Assembly: GCF_015711645.1 (NCBI RefSeq)
Contig: NZ_JABTEX010000002.1
Span: forward strand, 1-64,000
Direction of reading: 5' to 3'
DNA from: Planomonospora sp. ID82291
GTDB taxonomy: Bacteria > Actinomycetota > Actinomycetes > Streptosporangiales > Streptosporangiaceae
Length of the DNA stretch: 64,000 bases
Positions 47,201-54,874 of this stretch are shown here, piece after piece (the stretch's first letter is position 1; each line of letters starts with the position of its first letter). Below the pieces are notes generated by a model. It did no database searches, was not told the DNA's origin, and saw only the letters and a list, made by a program, of their open reading frames with translations. The position numbers and the translations under genes are program-made.

Positions 47201-47439
47201 CTCCCGCGACCTACGTGGAGCACGAGAAGCTGCTCGTGGACGGCGTCCCCGCCGCCTGGCGGTTCTTCGAGGGCACGGTGCACGCCTCCGGCGTGGAGGG
47301 CCTGGCGCGCGGTCTCGCGTGGGCGTCGGGCCAGTGGGGCGACCGGCTCGCGGTCGCCGCGCTGCTGCGCGACCCCGCCGCGGTGCCGCTGCTGCTCGCC
47401 GAGGCCGACCTGGACAGCTGGACCGCCTCGACCACGTGA
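44224..47439 (+). CDS. Large GHKL/sacsin-type ATP-binding protein
   Basis: A 1071-residue protein. The N-terminal domain has the Hsp90/sacsin ATP-binding hallmarks: GGYRDRLIVELAQNAADAA (the Asn of the E-x-x-x-N box), LSAANTGAPIDAAGIEGLSTL and GTAGRFGVGFAAVVSV (the lid and glycine box). The remaining 800 residues are helical, Leu/Ala/Glu-rich, and interrupted by Gly/Ser linkers (GGPGGSGGSAGSGGSVGSG). Family members are conserved in actinobacteria and unstudied; a chaperone-like role is only a guess from the ATPase type. GTG 44224 is chosen as the start since TDFFGTDRLR follows; GTG 44188 is possible. Confidence 0.85.
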   Translation: MTDFFGTDRLRSAVLAAWTASPARFREDANAEEDFALGGYRDRLIVELAQNAADAALRAGVPGRLRLSLREGVLSAANTGAPIDAAGIEGLSTLRVSAKRGESGTAGRFGVGFAAVVSVCDEPVIGSLGTGVVRWSREQTAALVAAEPALAAELAERGGHVPLLRLPFPAGPVEIPAGFDTLVRLPLRDGAAVEAVRRMLHQAGPALLLGLPALETIEIDVDGETRVIVPGGWRVVAASGQFTPEQVAELFADRPTEERARPYWTVRWAVPVSPEDGPAGAEPRPLPERVPPVVHAPTPSDEPLDLPALLIASFPMATDRRHVAAGPLAEFLVERAAELYVELLSGLPRTPKLLDLVPGLMGKGELDARIRRAILRLLPDAPLLPALSPPAEAREAAGAAASGGPGGSGGSAGSGGSVGSGDAVDGRPGGGFVVSGRRASVVAAPGELLERIAGTVPGLLPAGWPARHPAITTLGVRRVELADVVDLLAGDLSGETAAGRDPVWWRSLYEVLPADDLEALGALPVPLSDGRLVRGPRGTLVLTERGALDPDVLAPLGLRVVHPDAAHPLLLRLGAAEATPRTVLEDPLTRRAVAESLESADPEPVAQAVLALVDAAGLTAGEAPWLAELALRGADGELYPAGELLLADGALAGLLDTATHFGTAAPELVERYGPRVLAATGVLDGFAVVNDSDVMIDPDDCDHDLDREDEWLEAVLDLLPELDVPPVAREFSAVRDLEYVADWPSALALLSRPPLRAVLHPLRVVAAGEVVEVPSYTSWWLSTHPVLGGKRPTQLRLPGGDPLLFGLYGDAPPAADAAALAMIGVRTTLADLLASHGGPDELLDLLADPSVEVDRAQLRALWVALAAVDPARVAPPRAVRAVLGGEIVVADAEDGRLLSGGSGSGSPVGSGSGAGAVSGAGPAEAGEPVVVEAPDLLPLVADRPLVLAPFDLAEALSELLDLPLAGEEAAGEVTSAGEVRQVPPAVRSLLPTAPATYVEHEKLLVDGVPAAWRFFEGTVHASGVEGLARGLAWASGQWGDRLAVAALLRDPAAVPLLLAEADLDSWTASTT

Positions 47440-47464
47440 CGGGCGGTGGAGGGCGGGCGCCGCC

Positions 47465-47902
47465 TCAGCCGGTGAGGGGACGGCCCGAGTCCTCGGAGGC
47501 GCCGGTGGACTCCGGCTCCGCGCCCGGGACGCCCGCAGTGGGCTCGGCGGGCCCGACGGGCTCGGCGCCCGGGATGCCCGCAGTGGGCTCGGCGGGCCCG
47601 ACGGGCTCGGCGCCCGGGACGGACGGCATGTGGGAGGCGGGCGGGACGGCCGTGGCGGGTTCCAGGGGCTCCTCGGCGGCGGGCAGCGGGGCGGGATGGT
47701 GACGGGGCCGGACGTACCAGAGGCCGAACACGCCGAGGACCAGACCCGACACGCAGGTCCAGATCCACCAGCGGTCCTGCGGGTCCGGTCCGAGCAGCAG
47801 GAGCACGACCAGGGCGATCGCCCACAGGACCATGCCCATGAGGATCGTGGCCGTGTCGTTGGTCTTCAACGGCTGGAGATCCTGACGGCGAGGCTGGTTC
47901 AC
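47465..47902 (-). CDS. DUF2530 membrane protein with repeated tail
   Basis: A 145-residue protein. After LQPLKTNDTATIL come two membrane helices (GMVLWAIALVVLLLLGP and WWIWTCVSGLVLGVFGLWYV), the pattern of DUF2530, with RPRHHP after the second. The C-terminal half is a disordered Pro/Glu/Ala region holding two copies of GAEPVGPAEPTAG, encoded by 45-bp units. The start is GTG 47902 with a close GGAG. It is divergent from the NCS2 permease, a neighbour pair I recall from other actinomycetes. Confidence 0.8.
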   Translation of the reverse strand: MNQPRRQDLQPLKTNDTATILMGMVLWAIALVVLLLLGPDPQDRWWIWTCVSGLVLGVFGLWYVRPRHHPAPLPAAEEPLEPATAVPPASHMPSVPGAEPVGPAEPTAGIPGAEPVGPAEPTAGVPGAEPESTGASEDSGRPLTG

Positions 47903-48035
47903 GTGCTCCAGCGTAGGCGACGACTTCTCACTATCCGCAAAACGGGCGCGGTGAAGGCGCGGATCGGTTGCGATCCCATCACCATCAGGGCGGGGACCTT
48001 CCTCGGGACGAGGTGCGATGTCACGCTGAACGCCC

Positions 48036-49493
48036 GTGAGTGATACCAAAACAAGCTCAATGAGCGCTCTTGACCGTTTCTTCCATATCTCTGCTCGCGG
48101 TTCCACGGTGGGGCGGGAGGTCCGCGGCGGTCTCGCGACCTTCTTCACGATGGCCTACATCGTGGTGCTCAACCCGCTGATCATCGCCACCGCCAAGGAC
48201 GCCGAGGGCCAGTACATCGCCGACGCGACCTCCGCGCCGATCCCCCTGGTCGCCGCGGGCACCGCCTTCGTCGCCGGCGTGCTGAGCATCCTGATGGGCG
48301 TGGTCGGCCGGGTGCCGTTCGCGATGGCGGCGGGCCTCGGCCTGAACGCCTTCGTCACGTTCGGCATCGCCACGCAGATGTCGTGGGAGGCGGCGATGGG
48401 CCTGGTCTTCCTGGAGGGCGTGATCATCGCTCTGCTGGTGCTGACCGGCTTCCGCACCGCGGTGTTCAACGCCATCCCGGCCCAGCTCAAGACCGCGATC
48501 AGCGTCGGCATCGGCCTGTTCATCGCGCTGATCGGCTTCGTGGACGCCGGTTTCGTCCGCAGCGGGTCCGGCGTGCCGGTGGACCTCGGCATCGGCGGCA
48601 AGCTGACCAGCTGGCCGATGGTCGTGTTCGTGGTCGGCCTGCTGCTGATCGCCGTCCTGGTGGCCCGGAAGGTGAAGGGCGCCATCCTGATCGGCATCGT
48701 CGCCACCACGATCCTCGCGATCGCCGTCGAGGCGCTGGTCAAGGCCGGCGGCTCCGGCACGCCGGACGCGCCGAACCCCCAGGGCTGGCGGCTCAACGTC
48801 CCCGCGCTGCCCGAGCGGGTCCTCGGCTTCGAGAACCCGCTCCGGCTCTTCACCGAGTTCGACCCCCTCGGCGCGTTCGGTTCGGTCTCGGTGACCCTGG
48901 CGGTGCTGCTCGTCTTCACTCTCCTGATCACCGACTTCTTCGACACCATGGGCACGATCGTCGGCGTGGGCACCCAGGCGGGGCTGGTCGAGGAGGACGG
49001 CTCGCTGCCCCGCACCCGCGAGATCCTGCTCGTCGACTCGATCGGCGCGGCGGTCGGCGGCGCGGGCTCCGTCTCCTCCAACACGACCTACGTCGAGTCG
49101 GCCGCGGGCGTCGGCGAGGGCGCGCGCACCGGCCTGGCCAGCGTGGTCACCGGCGTGCTCTTCCTGCTGGCGGTCTTCCTCTCGCCGCTGGTCGGGATCG
49201 TCCCGCACGAGGCCGCCGCCCCCGCGCTGGTCATCGTCGGCTTCCTGATGATGACGGCGATCCGCGAGATCGACTGGACCGACTACGAGATCGCCATCCC
49301 GGCCTTCCTGATGATCGTGCTCATGCCGTTCACCTACTCCATCGCCAACGGCATCGGCGCCGGCTTCCTCGCCTTCGTGCTGATCAAGGCCGTCAAGGGC
49401 AAGGCGCGCGAGGTCCACTCGCTGATGTGGCTCGTCGCGGCGCTCTTCGTGCTCTACTTCGCCCGCGGCGCGATCGAGGCGCTGCTCGCCTGA
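48036..49493 (+). CDS. NCS2 family purine permease
   Basis: A 485-residue transporter of the AzgA/GhxP/PbuG branch, which imports hypoxanthine, guanine or adenine with protons. It opens ARGSTVGREVRGGLATFFTMAYIVVLNPLI, the conserved AzgA start, and has AMAAGLGLNAFVTFGI, FFDTMGTIVGVG (substrate-site region) and SVSSNTTYVESAAGVGEGARTGLASVV. About 14 helices are predicted. The start may be GTG 48036 or ATG 48060; neither has a strong ribosome binding site. Confidence 0.93.
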   Translation: MSDTKTSSMSALDRFFHISARGSTVGREVRGGLATFFTMAYIVVLNPLIIATAKDAEGQYIADATSAPIPLVAAGTAFVAGVLSILMGVVGRVPFAMAAGLGLNAFVTFGIATQMSWEAAMGLVFLEGVIIALLVLTGFRTAVFNAIPAQLKTAISVGIGLFIALIGFVDAGFVRSGSGVPVDLGIGGKLTSWPMVVFVVGLLLIAVLVARKVKGAILIGIVATTILAIAVEALVKAGGSGTPDAPNPQGWRLNVPALPERVLGFENPLRLFTEFDPLGAFGSVSVTLAVLLVFTLLITDFFDTMGTIVGVGTQAGLVEEDGSLPRTREILLVDSIGAAVGGAGSVSSNTTYVESAAGVGEGARTGLASVVTGVLFLLAVFLSPLVGIVPHEAAAPALVIVGFLMMTAIREIDWTDYEIAIPAFLMIVLMPFTYSIANGIGAGFLAFVLIKAVKGKAREVHSLMWLVAALFVLYFARGAIEALLA

Positions 49494-49950
49494 GCGGCAC
49501 CCCGCCGGAGGGGCCGCCCGGCCGCGGGCTCCGGGCCGTACGGCCTGCGCCCGCGGCCAGGGTGGCGTCCGGTGCCACGTCAGGTGGTCCGGCGCCACGT
49601 CAGGCGGTGGTGGCGTCCGGTGCCACGCCAGGCGGTGCGGGTGCGGCAGGCCCGCCAGGGCGGGCGCGGATCCCCGCACGGGGGAATTCTTTGTCCGCGG
49701 GATGGATAAGCGGATTCGCCGGCCGGGTACGTACGCGGTCGGGCACCTATGTGGCCGATTGAGGACGTCGGCCGAGGTTGCCCGGAAGATATTCTCGCCC
49801 TAATATCGCAGGGCGAAAGAATTTGTGGCCGATCGCCGGCGAATTCTGGAGCGTCGATATCCGTTTCCGGCGGGGCGCCGATCCGACCGGTCCGCCGCTT
49901 CGCCGTGTCGAACGCCGCAGAACGCGGTGGACATTCCCAGGGAGACGTTC
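49494..49950. promoter_or_regulatory. Intergenic region with direct repeats and a dyad before the inhibitor gene
   Basis: At 49561-49638 a unit containing GGTGGCGTCCGGTGCCACG is repeated about three times; each is itself a GTGGC/GCCAC dyad and may end the permease transcript. Closer to the inhibitor gene, TTCTCGCCCT (49792-49801) and AGGGCGAAAGAA (49810-49821) form a near-perfect dyad in an AT-rich context. GTGGCCGAT occurs at 49751-49759 and again at 49826-49834. Confidence 0.6.
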
Positions 49951-50388
49951 ATGCGAATCCAGTCGTTCGTCCACGTCCGCGTCAGGTGGTTCACCGCGCT
50001 CTGCACGGCCTCCGCGGCGGGTCTGGCGGTGTCGCTCGGCGCCGTGCCCGCCGTGGCCGGAACGTTCGCGCCGGACGGACCGACCGGCTCCTACCTGCTG
50101 CAGGTGGCCCGGGAGGACGGCTCGGGGCCGACCAGGACGGCGACGCTGACCTGCGGTCCCGACGGCGGCACGCATCCCCGGCCGGTCCTGGCCTGCGGTC
50201 AGCTCCGCCGGGCCGGGGGCCGGGTGGAGGCCGTTCCCGAGAGGCCGGGGGCGTGCACGCTGGAGTACGTGCCGGTCCGCCTCACCGCCACCGGGACGTG
50301 GCAGGGACGGCGGTACCGCTACGCCGAGACCCATCCGAACCGGTGCGCGGCGATACGCGCCACGGGGGGCGTCCTCTTCGCTTTCTGA
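49951..50388 (+). CDS. SSI-type subtilisin inhibitor (secreted)
   Basis: A 145-residue secreted serine-protease inhibitor. A long signal peptide (FTALCTASAAGLAVSLGAVPAVAG) precedes the SSI domain: GSYLLQVARE, RTATLTCGPDGGTHPRPVLACGQL, then the reactive-site strand ACTLEYVPVRL, and WQGRRYRYAETHPNRCAA...GGVLFAF. Four cysteines match the two SSI disulfides. By alignment with SSI (CPMVY) the P1-P1' pair is Leu-Glu, which suggests inhibition of subtilisin or chymotrypsin-like enzymes. In streptomycetes such inhibitors control own extracellular proteases. The ATG at 49951 has AGGGAGA upstream. Confidence 0.92.
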   Translation: MRIQSFVHVRVRWFTALCTASAAGLAVSLGAVPAVAGTFAPDGPTGSYLLQVAREDGSGPTRTATLTCGPDGGTHPRPVLACGQLRRAGGRVEAVPERPGACTLEYVPVRLTATGTWQGRRYRYAETHPNRCAAIRATGGVLFAF

Positions 50389-50711
50389 TTCGTTGCCCAG
50401 TGGAATGTTTCCGGTGGAATGATTTACGGCCGGTCGTCCGGTGAAAGCCTTTTCCGGCTGACCGTCCGAAGGAATTCCCGCACGGGGCCGTCCTCCGGGA
50501 TCTGTTAATTCATCCGGAGGTCGCCGTCGGTTCACCGGTGGATTCGCGTCCGCGGATTCCCGGTGCCGTGACGCCCGGAGTCCGGGCTGAAACCGGATGC
50601 CCGGAGTCCGCGCCGCCCTCGTGGAAGCCGGGTGCGCCGGTGAACGCGCGCTCCGGTGTCTCGATCGTCCCGCGACACGTCCGCTCTTCCCCCACCGTTT
50701 GGAGACGACGC
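50389..50711. other. Intergenic region, nothing clear
   Basis: 323 bases between the inhibitor and a small gene. TTTCCGGTGG and TTTTCCGGCTG stretches near 50408-50460 and TCTGTTAATTCATCC (50500-50515) are AT-richer and may include a promoter for the downstream gene. No terminator or gene can be assigned with confidence. Confidence 0.5.
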
Positions 50712-50909
50712 ATGCAGCCCATCTACCACGAGCGGCCCGTCCAGGACGCGGCCGGCCTGCTGCACGACGCCGTGGACCGGGCCGTTCACGGCAGGCCGGG
50801 GGCCGACGCCCTGGCACTGGCGGGGATCGGCCTGGCCCTGGTGGATCTCACGACGGAGCTGAGGGCGGCGCGGGAGGGCTCCGGGAGGGGCTCCGGTCGC
50901 ACGGCCTGA
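50712..50909 (+). CDS. Small protein, 65 residues
   Basis: From ATG 50712, with GGAG 7 bases upstream. The product begins MQPIYHERPVQDAAGLLHDA and has a hydrophobic, probably helical core (ALALAGIGLALVDLTTEL) and a Gly/Ser/Arg tail. It is not clearly a membrane protein. I recognise no family. Good codon bias and the ribosome binding site support a real gene. Confidence 0.6.
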   Translation: MQPIYHERPVQDAAGLLHDAVDRAVHGRPGADALALAGIGLALVDLTTELRAAREGSGRGSGRTA

Positions 50910-51045
50910 GGGCGGCGCGGATCCGGCCGCGGGTTGGGGATCTCCGTCGTGTCTGACACGCTGTACGGCTCACGGGAATGAGACCCGGGCCGGAGGGAAT
51001 ACGGATGCGATCAGACATCGTTAGCAAGGGTAATGAGACCTGCTA

Positions 51046-51504
51046 ATGAGCTACCCCAACAAGAAGGATCCCGCCGCGAACCTGCGCAGCGACGCCGGTC
51101 TGGCCTCGGCGCTGCGCGTGTCACTGGCGCGGCTGACCCGGCGCCTGCGCAGGCAGGCCGCAAGTCACTCGCTGACCCCCACCCAGGTCGCGACGCTCGT
51201 CGCCGTGGAACGGCATTCCGGGATAACCCCCGGCGAATTGGCCGAGCACGAGAAGGTGCAGCCGCCCTCGATGACCCGCGTGATCGCCGCGCTGGAAGAG
51301 CGGGGGCTGGTGTCGCGTACCCCGCACCCGACCGACCGGCGGCAGGTGACCGTGACCGTGACCGAGGCGGGTTCGGCCCTGCTGAAGGAGGAGCGCCGCC
51401 GCAGGGACGCCTGGCTGACCCAGCGGCTGAAGGAGCTCACCCCCGAGGAGAGGGCGGTGCTCCGGCAGGCGGCGCCGATTCTGGAGAAGCTCAGCCGGAT
51501 CTAG
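51046..51504 (+). CDS. MarR family transcriptional regulator
   Basis: A 152-residue winged-helix regulator. The recognition helix region is ITPGELAEHEKVQPPSMTRVIAALEERGLV and the wing is PHPTDRRQVTVTVTEAG, the MarR signature. It is immediately upstream of an MFS exporter gene on the same strand, so it probably represses that transporter and itself, with a small-molecule inducer. The ATG at 51046 overlaps a TAATGAG. Confidence 0.93.
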   Translation: MSYPNKKDPAANLRSDAGLASALRVSLARLTRRLRRQAASHSLTPTQVATLVAVERHSGITPGELAEHEKVQPPSMTRVIAALEERGLVSRTPHPTDRRQVTVTVTEAGSALLKEERRRRDAWLTQRLKELTPEERAVLRQAAPILEKLSRI

Positions 51505-51629
51505 CCGAACCCGAGGAACCCTGCGCCTCGGCCGTCTCCGCGGCGGCCGAGGCACCGGCGGCGGCCGGGCGGGAGCCGCAGGCGGCCGGGACCGGGGGCG
51601 CCCCGACCGCAGCGGAGACCCGGGGCTCG

Positions 51630-52874
51630 ATGTTCCGGTCGCTGGGCAACCGCAACTACCGGCTCTTCGCGATCGGCGGCGTGGTCTCCAACGTCGGCGG
51701 ATGGATGCAGCGCACCGCGCAGGACCTGCTGGTGTTCGACCTCAGCGGGGGCAGCGCCGCCGCGCTGGGCGTGACCACCGCGCTGCAGTTCCTGCCGACG
51801 CTGCTGCTCGGCCTCTGGGGCGGCGTGATCGCCGACCGCTACCCCAAGCGGCGGCTGCTGTTCGTCGCCCAGTCCCTGCTGGGCGTGCTCGCGCTCACCA
51901 TGGGCGTGCTCACCGTGACCGGCGCCGTGCAGGTCTGGCACATCTACGTGATGGCGCTCGTGCTCGGCCTCATCGCCTGCGTCGAGGTGCCGACCCGGCA
52001 GTCGTTCGTGGTCGAGATGGTCGGGCGGGAGGACCTGCCCAACGCGATCGCGCTGAACGCCTCCAGCTTCAACCTGGCCCGCGTGGCCGGCCCGGCCGCC
52101 GCGGGTGTGCTGATCCACCTGTACGGCGGCGCCGGACCGATCTTCCTCATCAACGCGGTCTCGTTCCTCGCCGTGCTCGGCGGCCTCGCCCTGATGCGCG
52201 GCTCCGAGCTGACCGTCCCCGAGCCGGTGCCCCGGGCCAAGGGGCAGATGCGCGAGGGCCTGCGCTACGTCAAGGACCGGCCGGACCTGCTGCTGCCGAT
52301 CCTGCTGGTCGCCTTCGGTTCGCTGACCGCGCAGTCGTTCGCGATGTCCATCGTGCTGATGGCCCGCGGGGTCTTCGCCGCGGACGCGTCCTCCTTCGGC
52401 GTGGCCTCCAGCATGTTCGCCGTCGGCGCGCTGGCCGGCGCCCTCATGGCGGCGCGGCGCACCGAGCCCAGCCGGAAGCTGCTGATCGGCGGAGCGGTCG
52501 CGTTCGGCCTGTTCCAGATCGTCGCGGCGCTGGCCCCGTGGTACCCGCTCTATCTGCTCCTGCTCATCCCCGCGGGGCTCGCGCAGATCACCCTCAACAC
52601 CACCGCCAACGCCAGTGTGCAGCTCGCCGCCGCGCCGGAGATGCGCGGCCGGGTGATGGGCCTGTACGTGCTGGTGTTCACCGGCGGGGCCCCGGTCGGC
52701 GCCTCGCTGCTCGGCTGGATCGCCGAGGTCGGCGGCCCCCGGGCGGGCATCATGGTCGGCGGGGCGCTCACCCTGGTCGGCGTCGGCGCGGCGATAATGC
52801 TGACGAAGGCGATCGGCAGGAGGACGCATGCGGCTGTTCGTGGCGTTGCTGCCGCCGCGGCCGGTGCGCGATGA
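51630..52874 (+). CDS. MFS exporter (EntS/drug-efflux type)
   Basis: A 414-residue 12-helix transporter. SLGNRNYRLFAIGGVVSNVGGWMQRTAQDLLV is the typical opening of the MFS_3 (EntS-like) group, with GGVIADRYPKRRLLFVAQ as signature loop and LNASSFNLARVAGPAAAG afterwards. MarR control suggests efflux of a toxic or signalling compound. ATG 51630 is used; the open frame extends upstream without any start codon before the MarR stop. Its 3' end overlaps thpR by 47 bases. Confidence 0.88.
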   Translation: MFRSLGNRNYRLFAIGGVVSNVGGWMQRTAQDLLVFDLSGGSAAALGVTTALQFLPTLLLGLWGGVIADRYPKRRLLFVAQSLLGVLALTMGVLTVTGAVQVWHIYVMALVLGLIACVEVPTRQSFVVEMVGREDLPNAIALNASSFNLARVAGPAAAGVLIHLYGGAGPIFLINAVSFLAVLGGLALMRGSELTVPEPVPRAKGQMREGLRYVKDRPDLLLPILLVAFGSLTAQSFAMSIVLMARGVFAADASSFGVASSMFAVGALAGALMAARRTEPSRKLLIGGAVAFGLFQIVAALAPWYPLYLLLLIPAGLAQITLNTTANASVQLAAAPEMRGRVMGLYVLVFTGGAPVGASLLGWIAEVGGPRAGIMVGGALTLVGVGAAIMLTKAIGRRTHAAVRGVAAAAAGAR

Positions 52875-53586
52875 GCTCGCCCGCGCGCTCGCGCCGCACC
52901 GGGAGCACTGGCCTCGGTTGCGCTGGACCGATCCGGACGACTGGCATCTGACGCTGGCGTTCCTGGGCGAGGTGGCCGAGGAGCTGCTGCCCGCGCTCCG
53001 GACGCGCCTCGCCCGTGCCGCGTCGCGGTACGAGCCGATGACGCTGGCGTTCGCCGGGGCCGGGGCGTTCCCCTCGGCCCGGCGGGCCCGGGTCCTTTGG
53101 GCCGGACTGCGCGGAGGCGGATCGCGTGGGGGCGACGCGCCGTACGGCGGTGACGCGCCGCACGGAGGCGGATCGCGTGGGGGCGACGCGCCGTACGGAG
53201 GTGACGCGCCGCACGGAGGCGGATCACGCGGGGACGACGCGCCGTACGGCGGTGCGGCGGGCGGGGACGCCGGGCCGCGCGGGGGCGGCTCGCACGGCGG
53301 CCGGTCCGGGATCGTCCGCCTGGCCGACTCCGTCGGCGCCGCGGCGCGGCGCGAGGGCATCGCGGTGGACGAGCGCCGGTTCCGGCCGCACCTCACCCTG
53401 GCCAGGGCCAGGACCAGGGGCGACGTCGATCTGCGCCCGCTGGTCGAGGCCCTGGCGCCGTTCGCGGGCGGCCCGTGGGAGGCGGACGCCGTGCATCTGA
53501 TGCGGAGCCACCTGGGCGGCCGGGTCCGTTACGAGACGGTCGAGAGATGGCCGCTCAGGGCGCGGGCATCCCGCGGGCAGGGCTAG
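52828..53586 (+). CDS. thpR: RNA 2',3'-cyclic phosphodiesterase (ThpR/LigT family) with repeat insertion
   Basis: A 252-residue 2H phosphoesterase. The two catalytic motifs are HLTLAFLG (about residue 46) and HLTLAR (about residue 191). The family hydrolyses RNA 2',3'-cyclic phosphates. Between the motifs lies a Gly/Asp/His-rich insertion of about 65 residues (GGGSRGGDAPYGGDAPH repeated) that normal members of about 180-190 residues lack. The ATG at 52828 follows GGCAGGAGG and overlaps the MFS gene. Confidence 0.9.
   Translation: MRLFVALLPPRPVRDELARALAPHREHWPRLRWTDPDDWHLTLAFLGEVAEELLPALRTRLARAASRYEPMTLAFAGAGAFPSARRARVLWAGLRGGGSRGGDAPYGGDAPHGGGSRGGDAPYGGDAPHGGGSRGDDAPYGGAAGGDAGPRGGGSHGGRSGIVRLADSVGAAARREGIAVDERRFRPHLTLARARTRGDVDLRPLVEALAPFAGGPWEADAVHLMRSHLGGRVRYETVERWPLRARASRGQG
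53113..53256 (+). repeat. 51-bp in-frame tandem repeat inside thpR
   Basis: Two full copies (53113-53163 and 53164-53214) and a partial third (from 53215), each beginning GGAGGCGGATC. Within each unit GGCGACGCGCCG-like 18-24-bp subrepeats are visible. Unit length 51 keeps the frame. Confidence 0.95.
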
Positions 53587-53596
53587 GCTCCAGGGC

Positions 53597-53680
53597 GTGG
53601 ATCGTCCCCGTCGCTGGCTGCTGCCCACGGTGCTCGCACTGCTCGTGCTCCTCGTGGTGGTCGGAGCCCTGGTCTCCTAG
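53597..53680 (+). CDS. Possible 27-residue single-TM peptide
   Basis: GTG 53597 opens 27 codons ending TAG 53680. The peptide begins MDRPRRWLL and is then one uninterrupted hydrophobic helix (PTVLALLVLLVVVGALVS), with positive residues before it, as in many real small membrane proteins. It starts 10 bases after the thpR stop. The ribosome binding site is poor (CCAGGG), so this is uncertain. Confidence 0.4.
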   Translation: MDRPRRWLLPTVLALLVLLVVVGALVS

Positions 53681-53783
53681 CGTCCCGTCCCCCGGTCGGA
53701 GCCCTGGTCTCCCGGAGCCTCCGGGGCGCCGCCCTCCCGGGAGGGAGCCCTCCGGGGAGGGCGCGCCCGTCGGCCGGTGCCCG

Positions 53784-54752
53784 CTACCAGGCGTACTCCT
53801 CCGGAGCGGTCTTGAAGCCGGGGAAGATCTCGTCGAGACGGGCCAGGGCCTTCTCGTCGAGCGTGACCTCCAGGGCCTTGACGGTCCCGTCGAGCTGCTC
53901 CAGCGTGCGCGGGCCGATGATCGGCGCGGTGACGGCCCGCTGGTGGAGCAGCCAGGCCAGGCCGACGTTGGCCGGGTCCTCGCCGAGCTCGTCGCAGAAC
54001 GCCTCGTACCGCTCGATCTTGTCGCGGTGCCTGTCCAGCTCCTTGACGATGGTCTCCGAGGCCGAGCGGCCCTTGTCGATCTTCCGGAGGACGCCGCCGA
54101 GCAGGCCGCCCGCGAGCGGGCTCCACGGGATCAGGCCGAGGCCGTAGTCCTCGGCTGCCGGGATGACCTCCAGCTCGGCGGCCCGGACGATCAGGTTGTA
54201 GTGGGACTGCTCGGAGACCAGGCCCACGGTGCCCCGGCGGCGGGCCTCCTCCTGGGCCTTGGCGATGTGCCAGCCCGCGAAGTTGGACGACCCGACGTAC
54301 AGGATCTTGCCCTGCTGCTTGAGGATGTCCATGGCCTCCCAGAACTCCTCGAACGGGGTGTCCCGGTCGACGTGGTGCGCCTGGTAGAGGTCGATGTGGT
54401 CGGTCTGCATGCGCTTGAGCGAGGCGTCGCAGGCGCGGCGGATGTGGAGCGCCGAGAGCCGGCCCTCGTTGGGCCAGTCGCCCATCGGGCCGTAGAGCTT
54501 GGTGGCGATGACCGTCTTCTCCCGGCGGCCGCCGCCCTGGGCGAACCAGCGCCCGATGATGTTCTCGGTGATGCCCTCGCCCTTCTTCCACCCGTAGACG
54601 TCGGCGGTGTCGAAGAAGTTGATCCCCAGCTCGTGGGCGTGGTCCATGATCGCGAAGGAGTCGTCCTCCGTGGTCACGGGGCCGAAGTTCATCGTGCCGA
54701 GGCACAGGCGGCTGACCTTCAGGCCGGTACGGCCAAGCTGCGTGTATTCCAT
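53784..54752 (-). CDS. Aldo/keto reductase
   Basis: A 322-residue NADPH-dependent oxidoreductase with the TIM-barrel AKR fold. Catalytic residues are visible: Asp and Tyr in FFDTADVYGW, Lys in VIATKLYG, and His in DLYQAHHVD. The cofactor end has PIIGPRTLEQLDGTVKALEV. It resembles the YajO/IolS-like subgroup; the substrate is unknown. ATG 54752 has AGGGTGGA 4-5 bases upstream and is preferred over GTG 54761. It is a single gene, divergent from the next. Confidence 0.92.
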   Translation of the reverse strand: MEYTQLGRTGLKVSRLCLGTMNFGPVTTEDDSFAIMDHAHELGINFFDTADVYGWKKGEGITENIIGRWFAQGGGRREKTVIATKLYGPMGDWPNEGRLSALHIRRACDASLKRMQTDHIDLYQAHHVDRDTPFEEFWEAMDILKQQGKILYVGSSNFAGWHIAKAQEEARRRGTVGLVSEQSHYNLIVRAAELEVIPAAEDYGLGLIPWSPLAGGLLGGVLRKIDKGRSASETIVKELDRHRDKIERYEAFCDELGEDPANVGLAWLLHQRAVTAPIIGPRTLEQLDGTVKALEVTLDEKALARLDEIFPGFKTAPEEYAW

Positions 54753-54874
54753 GTGTTCCACCCTAGGGACCTGGAGTGTGCTCCAGGCGAGTCCCTTCGG
54801 ACGTACCGGACGCGCGGTGCCCGATCGCCGCGGGGGTCGCCCTGGACGGGCGGTGGGCGGGGCATGATGGCTGA

